The notes under the pieces: model-generated
Databases searched by the model: none
Told to the model about the DNA's origin: nothing
What the model saw: the letters and a program-made list of their open reading frames with translations, nothing else
Position numbers and translations under genes: made by a program
Shown here: positions 18,183 to 27,242 of the stretch, piece after piece
Numbering within the stretch: position 1 is the stretch's first letter
Layout: every line of letters begins with the position of its first letter
Assembly: GCF_000430645.1 (NCBI RefSeq)
Contig: NZ_KE387185.1
Location: forward strand, 965,780 to 1,029,779
Direction: 5' to 3'
DNA: 64,000 bases
Source of the DNA: Aquimarina latercula DSM 2041
GTDB lineage: Bacteria > Bacteroidota > Bacteroidia > Flavobacteriales > Flavobacteriaceae

Positions 18183-19411
18183 TCCAATACTATGTGATCG
18201 TATTTTTTAGTAATGCCCATTCCTGTAACTTCTAAAGTATATTCTCCCGCTGGAAAGAAATCATTTGATAAATAAAAGTCTACAAACCCTTTAGAAGAAA
18301 ATTCAGTAAATGTATCTGTCAATGTATCATTATTATATACGTGTAAAGAAATCATGGCACCATCCGGTATAATTTGATTCATAAAGCTTAAGATAGCTCC
18401 TACTTTAATATTTCTTTTTCCTTTATCAAAAGTAATTGTATAGTCTGTTACTGCGGGTTTAAATTCTAAAGTAAGTTGGTCACTATCTGCCATTTCGGGT
18501 ATAAAGGCCTGCGCAGTCCATGATGATGCTTTAGCTGGATGTATCATATATCCTGTTGCCACACCCTTAATAGTAGTTCCAGAAGCTCGTAATTGTTCAT
18601 TATGGTTTGTTAGAATGCTAAACTCTACGATACGTCCATCACTTATAGTATTACCATATTCATCTTTAATTTCAGAAGTAAAAAATTTTACAATTTGATT
18701 TCCATCGGCATACTCGTGTTTTTTTGAAACCTTTAATTCAAAATCTTGAGCTTGTGATGGAAAAACATTAAGTGTAAATTCTTTTGAAGCTAAATTACCT
18801 GTATTTGCACTGACAAGAATTCTTCCTGATTTTTGATAAGAATATATGTTTTTCCAAACAATAAAATCGTCTATAAATAGCTCAGCATCTTTTTCTAAAT
18901 CTAAAAATTGATGTTTGATTGTTACCAAAGTGCTATCTCTTATCGGATTGTCATATGTGTCTGAGGGTATTACTGTGAACATTCCATAATCTTTTCCTCC
19001 TGCAGTAATGCTGGTCGGACCTAAATAAGATTCTAGAGGTTCTGTAATCATTTTAGAGGCTCTGATGTATAAACTTCCTGAGTAAATCTCTTGCAGATTA
19101 TGAACTAATTTATAATTAATTATCCCTCTTTTTTGAGATAAAAAAGGAGGGATTTTAAAAACTAAATTGCCCTCTCTTTCTTGAGAATTAAGAACTGATA
19201 TCCCATAAGAGCTTTTTACAATAAGAGAAATTTCACTAGATTCTTCTGCTTTAAATCTCAAAATAATTTCTTCACCAGCAGTATAAGTGTTTTTAGCTTG
19301 CAGCGTTGTAATATTTATTTTTTGAATATTCTTAATAATTGGATTGCTTGTAGTAAACCCTAAAATGAGAATCACTAAAAATAATAAGTATGTACGTGTT
19401 CTTAGCTTCAT
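18179..19411 (-). CDS. Exported protein with Ig-like domains
   Basis: This 410-residue protein has an N-terminal hydrophobic signal or anchor (LLFLVILILGF). The rest is beta-rich, with repeats like bacterial Ig or macroglobulin domains (AGEEIILRFKAEESSEISLIV; DEYGNTISDGRIVEFSILTN; FPAGEYTLEVTG). No catalytic motif is visible. It overlaps both neighbours in the operon by one to four bases, so its product is likely made in fixed ratio with the giant membrane protein and the hydrolase. A periplasmic scaffold for polymer handling is possible but unproven. Confidence 0.65.
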   Translation of the reverse strand: MKLRTRTYLLFLVILILGFTTSNPIIKNIQKINITTLQAKNTYTAGEEIILRFKAEESSEISLIVKSSYGISVLNSQEREGNLVFKIPPFLSQKRGIINYKLVHNLQEIYSGSLYIRASKMITEPLESYLGPTSITAGGKDYGMFTVIPSDTYDNPIRDSTLVTIKHQFLDLEKDAELFIDDFIVWKNIYSYQKSGRILVSANTGNLASKEFTLNVFPSQAQDFELKVSKKHEYADGNQIVKFFTSEIKDEYGNTISDGRIVEFSILTNHNEQLRASGTTIKGVATGYMIHPAKASSWTAQAFIPEMADSDQLTLEFKPAVTDYTITFDKGKRNIKVGAILSFMNQIIPDGAMISLHVYNNDTLTDTFTEFSSKGFVDFYLSNDFFPAGEYTLEVTGMGITKKYDHIVLE

Positions 19412-22400
19412 TAATTAGGTGCTCCAATATAATTGTTAACTTCTATTTTTATAAAATTATAACCAGTTGCGTCTACCGGTATAAAGGAATAATCCTTTTG
19501 ATCTCTTCTTCTATTAGGAGTTACTTTATTACTAATATCTTTATTAGGCAATCCATTAATAAAAATATTCTCCATGTCCTGACTTATAGATTTTAAATTG
19601 CTTATTTCTTTTAATTCATAAGTAAATGGTCTTTTACGCTGAGGTCTGATCCCTTCTCTAACATAAGAATGATCTACCCATACAAGCTCTTTTTGGTTGT
19701 TGTAATACGATATAATCAGTTGAGGTATAGTGATTTCTTGTAAGCCAGAATTAAATAAAAGCCCGTGTACTTTATTTTTATTGACTATAACCTCAGAAAG
19801 AGCAAGTCCTTTATATAAATCTGTTGTAGCTACATTACCTGCACATTGTAAATTAAAAGTTATTGGAGAATCTGTTAGGCTTATCGCAGTAAATTCATCT
19901 GGATTAAAGGTTTTAGGTTTTTGTTCACCTTTATTCATCCAGGCAATTCCTTCAAAATTAATTCTAAAACTAGTAATTTCTTTAGGTACGAGCTTATGTT
20001 TCATTTGATCTTTAGCATTATAGACGGCCAATTCTTGATTTTCAGAATCATAAAGTGTAGCTTTTATCACAACATCTGCTGGTACATTATCAATATTTTG
20101 TATTTCTCCAACTACCGTATATATCGTATCATTTTTAACAAGATTTGCATAGAGAACTTCTAAAACGGGCTGTTTTAAAACATCTTCATGAAAGGTTTGT
20201 TCGGAGGATATTCTTCTTCTTCCGTGATTATAAAACTGAGTTTTATTTTGCGAAAATAATTGATCGGGAGGAATGTCAAGATCATAATTAGGTGGTTTTA
20301 CGAACCATTTTCCTTGATGTTTGACTAATTCTAAGTAAAATACTTTATCTATTCTTTCCAATGGAGTAATCCAATACGTAGTAGCTCTGGCTTTTGCAGT
20401 GTTATCGGTTTGATCTAGAATTTCAACATTGATTTCATCCATCTTAGCATAAGAACTCAATAAACCATCTGTTACAGCGATTTCTAACATATATTGATCT
20501 TCTTCTTTATTACTTTCAGGGTCAATATAACTATATGCTCTTTTAAACTCTTTGAAGTCTAACGCATCATAATATGCTTTTACCACGTTTTGTGGACTTA
20601 TTTGGGTAGCATTTTTGATGTAAAAAATATAACTACCATAACTTATGACTAATAAAAGTAATATGGCCCAGATATGCTGTAAACGAATCATATAATTTTT
20701 AAAGTCTTTGTATTTTATTCCGTACTTAAAAAAATCTGGATGTTTTTGATCTCTGGTTTTAAGAGCTTGGATCCAGATTACTTGAATATTGATAATAAAA
20801 GCAAGTAAAACTGTTATTACCGGGATTAGACCCCACATTAGTTTTAGAGGTAAAGCAACATCATCTTTTGGAATAATGTTAGGTATGGGCGGGATGTTTA
20901 ATTTTTCCCAAACCATTATCCCGTTTTCTAATTGTCTTAGTCGCTGCCAACCACAGAAATAAAGAATTGGATCATAAAACTTATCATTAGAAAATACATA
21001 TTTTAAATTGTATTTTTCAGGGACTGTTAGAAATTGTTGTAATGACCCAATACCTTCTACTCCTCTAAATTTGGAGTTTTCTAATCTTTCGACAGCTCTA
21101 GAAGTCAATTCTGGAAGTCTTCTTGCAGAATGATAATTACCATCTACTGTCATTGCATTGGTTTGAGCAGATAACCAAGCCATTTGATCTCCAAAACCTA
21201 GTGGCAGATACCGCCAATGATCATGCTGATCTTGTTTCAGAAAATTCAAAATCGGAAGCATTTTTATTTTTTGAGGCTGAGAAGGTCTAAAATATCCTAG
21301 ACTCATGGTAAATATGCATACGAAAATATAGGCCCCGGCTAGAGAACCTCCCAATATTCGATGATAGACGCTACCAAATTTTCTTTGGAGGGCACTCTTA
21401 ATATCTCCTTCTATAAAACGATAACAGAATTCTCCAAACATGGGCAACGACATAATAGAAGCCCACAATGTAAATCTATCTAGTGTTAGGATATTAAAAG
21501 CATTATCACCTAGTAAGACTTTAGGAATAGGAGTTGTTCCTCCTGTACCTAATATACTTAGTAAGGTCAAGGATAAACCAAAAAATAAGTATCTTTTACT
21601 ATAATACCGATAAAATAAATAAGGAAAAATAAACAAAAGTACTCCCCATGGTATTAAGAAGAAAACGAGTCCAGATGAAGTAATTTCTAAAAAATTATCT
21701 CTAGAACCATGCGGGATAGGAACCTGAGTAATAGGGTTATTTTTGGTGTTAATCCAATAAGGTAAAATGCAAAAAATGATAAGCGTTAAAGACCCCATGC
21801 CAAAACCTACAATTCTCCAAAAAAGCTTAAAGAATGTATTTAAAAATGTTTTAAATCGAATAGCAGAATACGAACCGACTTGATCTTTAGCACTATCCAT
21901 AATTACCATTCCGATAAGCGGAAATATAAAAAAGATCATTCCGAAAATTGGAGTAACATGATGAGAGGTTACTGTAACAGCTAACAGACTAAAAGCTCGA
22001 ATTAAATATTTGTATTTTCCGGTTTTGATCCACAAATAAATTTCCGGTAATGCGTGCATCAGAACTGAGATTCCAATAATACTTGGTAATTGACCAAAGA
22101 TATGTAAGGTTTCTACAAAAGAAGACGAGAATACAGCAACCAATGCGGCATATCCAGCAATATTTCTCTTGCCAGTCATCAGTAACGAAAATCGATATAC
22201 TCCTGTTATAAATAGAATGATAGCAATGATACCTACTGTAAAAAGCCCAAACTTAAGACCTCCTATAAGAGATAATAATCCTATGCTTTGGTGTACTAAT
22301 GGAGGGTATCCCATAACCGTAAAACCAGTGTACCAACTATAGTTCCAAGGCTCAAACCAGCTGGATGCGTAATGGTCCGCAAAAAATAGATGAATCAATG

Positions 22401-22503
22401 CGTCATAAGTAGTTTCTAGTGTAAAGAAGATACTAGAACCATGGAATAAAACTCCAATAAGTAAAGCACTGATTAAATATTTGTTTGTAATTCTTTTCTC
22501 CAT
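19411..22503 (-). CDS. Giant polytopic membrane protein (YfhO/PTPS-related type)
   Basis: This 1030-residue protein has about 12 membrane segments in residues 1-400, a soluble middle, two more segments (near 555 and 620), and a C-terminal periplasmic part. The early motif WNYSWYTGFTVMGYPPLVHQ resembles the family annotated as 6-pyruvoyl-tetrahydropterin synthase-related membrane proteins, which look like GT-C glycosyltransferases. Residues about 640-760 look NTF2-like, and about 790-870 resemble an FxLYD domain. It heads a three-gene operon with the Ig-like and GH5-like genes and is divergent from a GT2 gene that could supply lipid-linked sugar. A GT-C-like transferase or polymerase role is inference. 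Confidence 0.7.
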   Translation of the reverse strand: MEKRITNKYLISALLIGVLFHGSSIFFTLETTYDALIHLFFADHYASSWFEPWNYSWYTGFTVMGYPPLVHQSIGLLSLIGGLKFGLFTVGIIAIILFITGVYRFSLLMTGKRNIAGYAALVAVFSSSFVETLHIFGQLPSIIGISVLMHALPEIYLWIKTGKYKYLIRAFSLLAVTVTSHHVTPIFGMIFFIFPLIGMVIMDSAKDQVGSYSAIRFKTFLNTFFKLFWRIVGFGMGSLTLIIFCILPYWINTKNNPITQVPIPHGSRDNFLEITSSGLVFFLIPWGVLLFIFPYLFYRYYSKRYLFFGLSLTLLSILGTGGTTPIPKVLLGDNAFNILTLDRFTLWASIMSLPMFGEFCYRFIEGDIKSALQRKFGSVYHRILGGSLAGAYIFVCIFTMSLGYFRPSQPQKIKMLPILNFLKQDQHDHWRYLPLGFGDQMAWLSAQTNAMTVDGNYHSARRLPELTSRAVERLENSKFRGVEGIGSLQQFLTVPEKYNLKYVFSNDKFYDPILYFCGWQRLRQLENGIMVWEKLNIPPIPNIIPKDDVALPLKLMWGLIPVITVLLAFIINIQVIWIQALKTRDQKHPDFFKYGIKYKDFKNYMIRLQHIWAILLLLVISYGSYIFYIKNATQISPQNVVKAYYDALDFKEFKRAYSYIDPESNKEEDQYMLEIAVTDGLLSSYAKMDEINVEILDQTDNTAKARATTYWITPLERIDKVFYLELVKHQGKWFVKPPNYDLDIPPDQLFSQNKTQFYNHGRRRISSEQTFHEDVLKQPVLEVLYANLVKNDTIYTVVGEIQNIDNVPADVVIKATLYDSENQELAVYNAKDQMKHKLVPKEITSFRINFEGIAWMNKGEQKPKTFNPDEFTAISLTDSPITFNLQCAGNVATTDLYKGLALSEVIVNKNKVHGLLFNSGLQEITIPQLIISYYNNQKELVWVDHSYVREGIRPQRKRPFTYELKEISNLKSISQDMENIFINGLPNKDISNKVTPNRRRDQKDYSFIPVDATGYNFIKIEVNNYIGAPN

Positions 22504-22583
22504 TCAATAACCCTAAGCGGAAACTTCCCTTTAAATATACACGAAACTTTCTTTGGATTAAATATACAATAAAGCTTTGGGTT

Positions 22584-22625
22584 TCGACGAGTGGTACGTC
22601 TTTCGATCAATACCATTCATCGATA
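22584..22625. promoter_or_regulatory. Inverted pair of candidate LytTR sites
   Basis: The minus strand at 22584-22595 reads ACCACTCGTCGA, 81 bases before the giant membrane protein gene. The plus strand at 22612-22625 reads ACCATTCATCGATA, 75 bases before the GT2 gene. Each divergent gene thus has one copy in its own orientation at about the same distance. Confidence 0.55.
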
Positions 22626-22699
22626 GCTTTTTTATAATGGTCGAATTACCCGACTTTCGGCTACCTACCTATCATACTTTTGACCTGTAACCCAAAATA

Positions 22700-23527
22700 A
22701 TGTTTATGAAAACCGGAATTATCATACCGTGCTATAACGAGGAAAAAAGATTAAACGTAACAGCTTTTAAAAAATTTATTAGTAAAGAAAATGACTATCA
22801 TTTATGTTTTGTAAATGACGGAAGTAAAGATAATACACTAAAAGTTCTACAAGAAATCAAAGAAGTAAATCCTGCTAAAGTAAGTATAGTGGACATGAAA
22901 AAGAATGGAGGTAAAGCTGCAGCTGTAAGAGCTGGATCTCGATACTTATATAGTTTTGTGGAAATAGACTATATAGGGTTTATCGATGCAGATCTTTCTA
23001 CGGATTTCGAGGATTTTGGTGACCTATTAAAGACTTTAAAAACAAACAATGAATTAAACTTTGTTTTTGGTTCTAGAGCGAAAAATGCCTCAGAAGCAAT
23101 AGAAAAAGATAAAATAAGATCTTTATTGTCTAAGGTAATTAATATACTCATAGTTTTGATCGTAGGACTATCAATAGATGATACACAATGTGGAGCTAAA
23201 GTATATAAAGCGGAATTAGTTCCTATTGTTTTTGCAGAGAGTTTTATGAGTAAATGGCTTTTTGATGTAGAGATGTTTATAAGAATGAAGAAGTATTTTG
23301 GAAAAGAACAGACAGCAAGAAGTATTTTCGAACAGCCATTAAAAAAATGGGTACATATGGATGATTCTAAAATAGGATTAAAGGACTCTCTAGAAATCCC
23401 TTATAAATTGTTCTCGATATGGCTTAATTATAATGTTTTACCTACAATGTCAACTAACGAGGATGTTATGATTAGTGAACCCGTAGTTGAGATTTATAAT
23501 AATTCAGCTCCAGCTATGGTGGCATAA
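22700..23527 (+). CDS. GT2 glycosyltransferase, dolichyl/polyprenyl-phosphate sugar synthase type
   Basis: In this 275-residue protein the GT-A fold motifs are clear: IIPCYNEEKRL at the start, CFVNDGSKDNTLKVL, GFIDADLSTD (the DxD metal site) and DDTQCGAKVYK. This is the DPM1/ALG5-like branch that makes polyprenyl-phosphate-linked mannose or glucose. No C-terminal membrane pair is present, so it is a peripheral enzyme. Two ATGs lie two codons apart; either may be used. Divergence from the GT-C-like operon suggests it supplies the lipid-linked sugar used there. Confidence 0.87.
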   Translation: MFMKTGIIIPCYNEEKRLNVTAFKKFISKENDYHLCFVNDGSKDNTLKVLQEIKEVNPAKVSIVDMKKNGGKAAAVRAGSRYLYSFVEIDYIGFIDADLSTDFEDFGDLLKTLKTNNELNFVFGSRAKNASEAIEKDKIRSLLSKVINILIVLIVGLSIDDTQCGAKVYKAELVPIVFAESFMSKWLFDVEMFIRMKKYFGKEQTARSIFEQPLKKWVHMDDSKIGLKDSLEIPYKLFSIWLNYNVLPTMSTNEDVMISEPVVEIYNNSAPAMVA

Positions 23528-23568
23528 CTTTAAATCTACTCAAATCTTATAACCTAAACCTGGAAATT

Positions 23569-23875
23569 ATGATTAACTATCCCATTAAGTTCGAGCCCAT
23601 ACTTAAAGAAAAAATATAGGGTGGTAATAAATTAAAAAACGTTTTATGTAAGAAAACTACTAAAAGTAATATTGGAGAGAGTTGGGAAATTTCGGATGTA
23701 AATAAAGATATATCGGTTATTTCTAATGGTGTTGCTATAGGTACTACTTTAAGAGAATCGATCAATTATTGTGAACTATTAGAAGTTTTTATTTAGTATC
23801 AGATTTAGGTAAGAAAAGGATAGTAAATAAGTTTGTTTCACGATTAATTGTAGAAAAGGAAAATCCAACAGTTTG
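23569..23875 (+). pseudogene. manA: Remnant of manA (class I mannose-6-phosphate isomerase)
   Basis: Translation from 23569 gives INYPIKFEPILKEKI, stop, GGNKLKNVL, then NIGESWEISDVNKDISVISNG. This is the N-terminus of class I phosphomannose isomerases, in which KEKIWGGNKL is usual; the Trp codon is a TAG stop here. After a frame change near 23790 the text goes on as VSDLGKKRIVNKF and then breaks off. Only about the first quarter of the roughly 320-residue enzyme is left. The lost function (fructose-6-P/mannose-6-P interconversion for GDP-mannose) fits a neighbour in the polysaccharide locus. A working copy may exist elsewhere. Confidence 0.75.
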
Positions 23876-23903
23876 AGAAAACTGCAAAATTTTCCTTTTT
23901 TTA
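23854..23903 (+). terminator. Terminator after the manA remnant
   Basis: AAAAGGAAAAT pairs with ATTTTCCTTTT around an inner hairpin (CAGTTT GAGA AAACTG) and is followed by a T-run. It lies between the remnant and the end of the convergent leuB, and could serve both. Confidence 0.7.
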
Positions 23904-23911
23904 TTTTAAAA

Positions 23912-24970
23912 TTAAATGTTTTGAGTAAGCCAATCTCCAACTTCGCTAGTTTTATAAGCTTTTTGATCTCCAGCTAAATCTTCGGTTACTACACCTTCAT
24001 TTAACGATTTGTCAACTACATTACGAATTACCTGAGCTTCTTCTTGAAGTCCAAAAGCTGTTTCAAACATCATAGCTGCAGATAATACTGTTGCCAGCGG
24101 ATTGGCAATGTCTTTGCCTGCAGCTTGCGGATATGATCCGTGAATAGGCTCAAACAAAGCCGTTTTTTCTCCAAGAGATGCAGAAGGCATTAATCCCATA
24201 GATCCAGATATAACAGAAGCCTCATCTGTAAGAATATCTCCAAATAAATTTTCCGTGATTAATACATCATAAGAATTCGGCCACTGTACCAATCGCATGG
24301 CTACAGCATCCACAAATTCATAACTAACCTCTACTTCTGGATATTCTTTTTCCATAGCTTGTACTGTTTCTCTCCATAATCGAGAAGATTCTAATACATT
24401 TGCTTTGTCTACACAACATAATTTCTTTTCACGTGTCATAGCCATCTCAAATCCTTTTTTAGCTAAACGCTTAACTTCTTCTCTTGTATATGTACACGTA
24501 TCATAAGCAGTATCTCCATTATCCTCTCTACCTCTTTTTCCAAAATAAATACCGCTAGTTAATTCGCGGAGAAAAACTAGATCGGTTCCCTCAATTCTTT
24601 CTTGTTTTAAAGGAGATTTATCAATTAGAGAAGGGAATGTAAAAGTTGGTCTTACATTAGCAAATAAACCTAATTTCTGGCGCATTTTCAGTAATCCTTG
24701 CTCCGGACGTACTTTTGCAGAAGGATCGTTGTCAAATCTAGGATGACCAATAGCTCCAAACAACACAGCATCTGCATTCATGCAAATTTCATGAGTTTCA
24801 TCGGGATACGGTTCTCCAACCGCGTCAATAGCAGCGGCACCAGTTAATGCCGATGTCCAATTTATTTGATGGTTATATTTTTTCGCAACTGCATCGCAAA
24901 CCTTTACTGCTTGATCGATAACTTCGGGACCAATCCCATCACCAGCTAGTAGTGCTATGTTTAATTCCAT
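23912..24970 (-). CDS. leuB: 3-isopropylmalate dehydrogenase
   Basis: At 352 residues this is full length for LeuB. It oxidises and decarboxylates 3-isopropylmalate with NAD+ to 2-oxoisocaproate, the third step of leucine synthesis, in the cytoplasm. Seen directly: GDGIGPEVIDQ at the start, LFGAIGHPRFD, KLGLFANVRPTFTF, VFLRELTSGIYFG, the Mg2+/substrate region NLFGDILTDEASVISGSMG, and FEPIHGSYPQAAGKDIANP near the end. It is the last gene of the leuC-leuD-leuA-leuB operon, 26 bases after leuA. Confidence 0.96.
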   Translation of the reverse strand: MELNIALLAGDGIGPEVIDQAVKVCDAVAKKYNHQINWTSALTGAAAIDAVGEPYPDETHEICMNADAVLFGAIGHPRFDNDPSAKVRPEQGLLKMRQKLGLFANVRPTFTFPSLIDKSPLKQERIEGTDLVFLRELTSGIYFGKRGREDNGDTAYDTCTYTREEVKRLAKKGFEMAMTREKKLCCVDKANVLESSRLWRETVQAMEKEYPEVEVSYEFVDAVAMRLVQWPNSYDVLITENLFGDILTDEASVISGSMGLMPSASLGEKTALFEPIHGSYPQAAGKDIANPLATVLSAAMMFETAFGLQEEAQVIRNVVDKSLNEGVVTEDLAGDQKAYKTSEVGDWLTQNI

Positions 24971-24996
24971 ATGTTTATATTCTCAGTTCTATTTTA

Positions 24997-26520
24997 TTAT
25001 AATTCAATAATATTTAGCATTTTTTCTGTTGCTTTAATGGCAGAAACAGTTTGATCAGAATCTAGTCCCCTGGTCACAAATTCTTTTGTTTCAGTTTTCC
25101 AGGTGATCACAGTTTCACAAAGTGCATCAGAATTACTTCCTGGTGGGATCCGAACGGCATAGTCAATTAATTTTGGTAAACTCTTCTTTTTTTGAGTATA
25201 TACTTTTTCTAAGGCATTTATAAATGCATCATACTGACCATCACCTTGAGCATGTTCTTCAAGAACCTCATCATCCATTTTAATAGCAAGTGTTGCAGAA
25301 GGTTTTAACCCTTTTGCATGGTTTAAGACATAAGATTTGATTTTTACTTTGTCTTGATAGAGTTTACTATCTAATACATCCGAAATGATATATGGTAGAT
25401 CTTCTTGAGTTACCACTTCCTTTTTATCACCTAACTTAATGATCTTCTGAGTAACTTTTTTGATATCTTCGGCACTAAGCTTTAACCCTAATTCTTGAAG
25501 GTTTTTTTCAATGTTAGCTTTTCCTGAAGTTTTTCCCAATGCATATTTACGTTTTCGTCCAAAACGCTCAGGCATTAGGTCATTAAAGTATAGATTGTGC
25601 TTGTTATCTCCATCAGCATGGATTCCTGCTGTTTGTGTAAATACATTATCTCCAACTACAGGTTTATTAGCAGGGATTTTAAATCCAGAAAAGGTTTCTA
25701 CCAGTTTACTTACTTTGTAGATAGCGGATTCTTTTACGTTAATACGAATTTCTGGAAGGTAGTCATTAATTACAGCAACTACACTTGCTAAAGGAGCATT
25801 TCCTGCTCGCTCTCCCATACCATTCATAGTAAGATGTAAACCATTTACACCAGCCTTAACTCCTTCAATAGCGTTCGCAACTCCAAGATCATAATCATTA
25901 TGAGCGTGAAAGTCAAAATGTATATGAGGATATCTATTTCTTAAAGAAGATAAATATGCATACGCCTCGGAGGGTATAAGGACTCCTAATGTATCAGGGA
26001 GTAAAATTCTTTTTACAGGCTGTGTAGATAGGAAATCCAGAAACTGGTATACATATTCAGAAGAGTTACGCATACCGTTACTCCAATCTTCTAAATATAC
26101 ATTTGTAGTAATTTCTTCTTGTGTTGCTTGTTCAAAAGCCTTTGTAATATCTCCAAAATGTTGTTCAGGAGTTTTTTTTAATTGGTATGTTAAGTGGTTT
26201 AGTGATCCTTTGGTAAGAAGATTCTGAACTTTAGCCCCAGTATCTTTCATCCATTGTATAGATTTACCACCATCTACAAAGGTTAATATTTCTATCTGGT
26301 TAATATACCCATTCTCATTTGCCCAATCAATAATATTCTTAACTGCTTCGAATTCACCTTCGGATACTCTAGCGGATGCTACTTCAATACGATCTACACC
26401 TAATTCTTCGATTAATAGCCGAGCTATTGTTAGTTTTTCTGAAGCAGAAAATGAGATCCCAGAGGTTTGTTCACCATCTCGGAGCGTAGTGTCCATGATT
26501 TCTATTGATCGTTTACTCAT
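24997..26520 (-). CDS. leuA: 2-isopropylmalate synthase (LeuA-type, with regulatory domain)
   Basis: This 507-residue enzyme has the HMGL-like TIM barrel: MDTTLRDGEQTSGISFS at the N-terminus and the metal site HAHNDYDLG followed by NGMGERAGNAPL. The linker has TAGIHADGDNKH and GKTSGKANI, and a C-terminal regulatory domain spans about 375-505. It condenses acetyl-CoA with a 2-oxoacid. Within a leuCDB operon, 2-isopropylmalate synthase is the natural reading. The sequence differs from classical LeuA in places, so citramalate or homocitrate-type activity cannot be excluded. It is separated from leuD by a 108-base gap holding a repeat-like element. Confidence 0.85.
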   Translation of the reverse strand: MSKRSIEIMDTTLRDGEQTSGISFSASEKLTIARLLIEELGVDRIEVASARVSEGEFEAVKNIIDWANENGYINQIEILTFVDGGKSIQWMKDTGAKVQNLLTKGSLNHLTYQLKKTPEQHFGDITKAFEQATQEEITTNVYLEDWSNGMRNSSEYVYQFLDFLSTQPVKRILLPDTLGVLIPSEAYAYLSSLRNRYPHIHFDFHAHNDYDLGVANAIEGVKAGVNGLHLTMNGMGERAGNAPLASVVAVINDYLPEIRINVKESAIYKVSKLVETFSGFKIPANKPVVGDNVFTQTAGIHADGDNKHNLYFNDLMPERFGRKRKYALGKTSGKANIEKNLQELGLKLSAEDIKKVTQKIIKLGDKKEVVTQEDLPYIISDVLDSKLYQDKVKIKSYVLNHAKGLKPSATLAIKMDDEVLEEHAQGDGQYDAFINALEKVYTQKKKSLPKLIDYAVRIPPGSNSDALCETVITWKTETKEFVTRGLDSDQTVSAIKATEKMLNIIEL

Positions 26521-26533
26521 ACGATTTGTTTTT

Positions 26534-26613
26534 GCGTTAGGGATAGTAATGAAAATCCCACAGCTTGAGGAACGAAGTGCGAGGAATTGAAATGATAGCC
26601 CGCTTGAACGCCC
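26534..26613. repeat. REP-like intergenic element within the leu operon
   Basis: The stretch begins GCGTTAGGGAT and ends ATAGCCCGCTTGAACGCCC, with partial inverted complementarity (GAGGAACGAAG against CTTCGTTCCTC-like text). It looks like the dispersed GC-richer intergenic repeats common in Flavobacteriaceae. Only one copy is in this window, so the family assignment rests on resemblance. Confidence 0.4.
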
Positions 26614-26627
26614 AAAAAATTATATAG

Positions 26628-27224
26628 TTAGAAAGGTCGGGCTGTTGCGAACTCTTGAATTTCTGACTTCATTTTGGTTAGATAATCAATATCATCGTAC
26701 CCATTGAGCATATTCTCTTTTTTATAGCTATTAATATCAAAAGATTCTGATTCCCCAGTAGCTTTGATTGTAATGGTTTGTTGAGGTAGATTTACTTCAA
26801 TCTCAGTATTAGGATTTGTTTCAATAGCTTTAAATATTTTTTCTAAAAATTCTGGACTTACCTGTACAGGTAAAACACCAATGTTAAGGCAATTACCTCT
26901 AAAAATATCTGCAAAAAAACTTGATACTACACACCTGAATCCATAATCATATACAGCCCAGGCGGCGTGTTCACGGGAAGATCCTGATCCAAAATTTTTA
27001 CCTCCAACAAGTATTTTACCACTATATGTAGGGTTATTTAGTATGAACTCTTCTTTTGGAGTATTATCATTGTTGTATCTCCAATCTCTAAATAGGTTAT
27101 CTCCAAAACCTTTACGCTCTGTAGCTTTTAGAAAACGTGCCGGAATAATCTGATCCGTATCTACATTTTCTATTGGTAATGGTACAGCAGTAGAGGTTAC
27201 TACATTAAATTTATCGTACGCCAT
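26628..27224 (-). CDS. leuD: 3-isopropylmalate dehydratase small subunit
   Basis: At 198 residues this is the normal LeuD length. It forms the swivelling domain of isopropylmalate isomerase with LeuC, converting 2- to 3-isopropylmalate. Diagnostic text: NVDTDQIIPARFLK near the start, GGKNFGSGSSREHAAWAVYDYGF in the middle (the substrate-recognition loop), and DIFRGNCLNIGVLPVQVS. It starts 18 bases after leuC, as expected for the two subunits of one enzyme. Confidence 0.96.
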   Translation of the reverse strand: MAYDKFNVVTSTAVPLPIENVDTDQIIPARFLKATERKGFGDNLFRDWRYNNDNTPKEEFILNNPTYSGKILVGGKNFGSGSSREHAAWAVYDYGFRCVVSSFFADIFRGNCLNIGVLPVQVSPEFLEKIFKAIETNPNTEIEVNLPQQTITIKATGESESFDINSYKKENMLNGYDDIDYLTKMKSEIQEFATARPF

Positions 27225-27242
27225 TTTGTTTATTCTTTTTAA

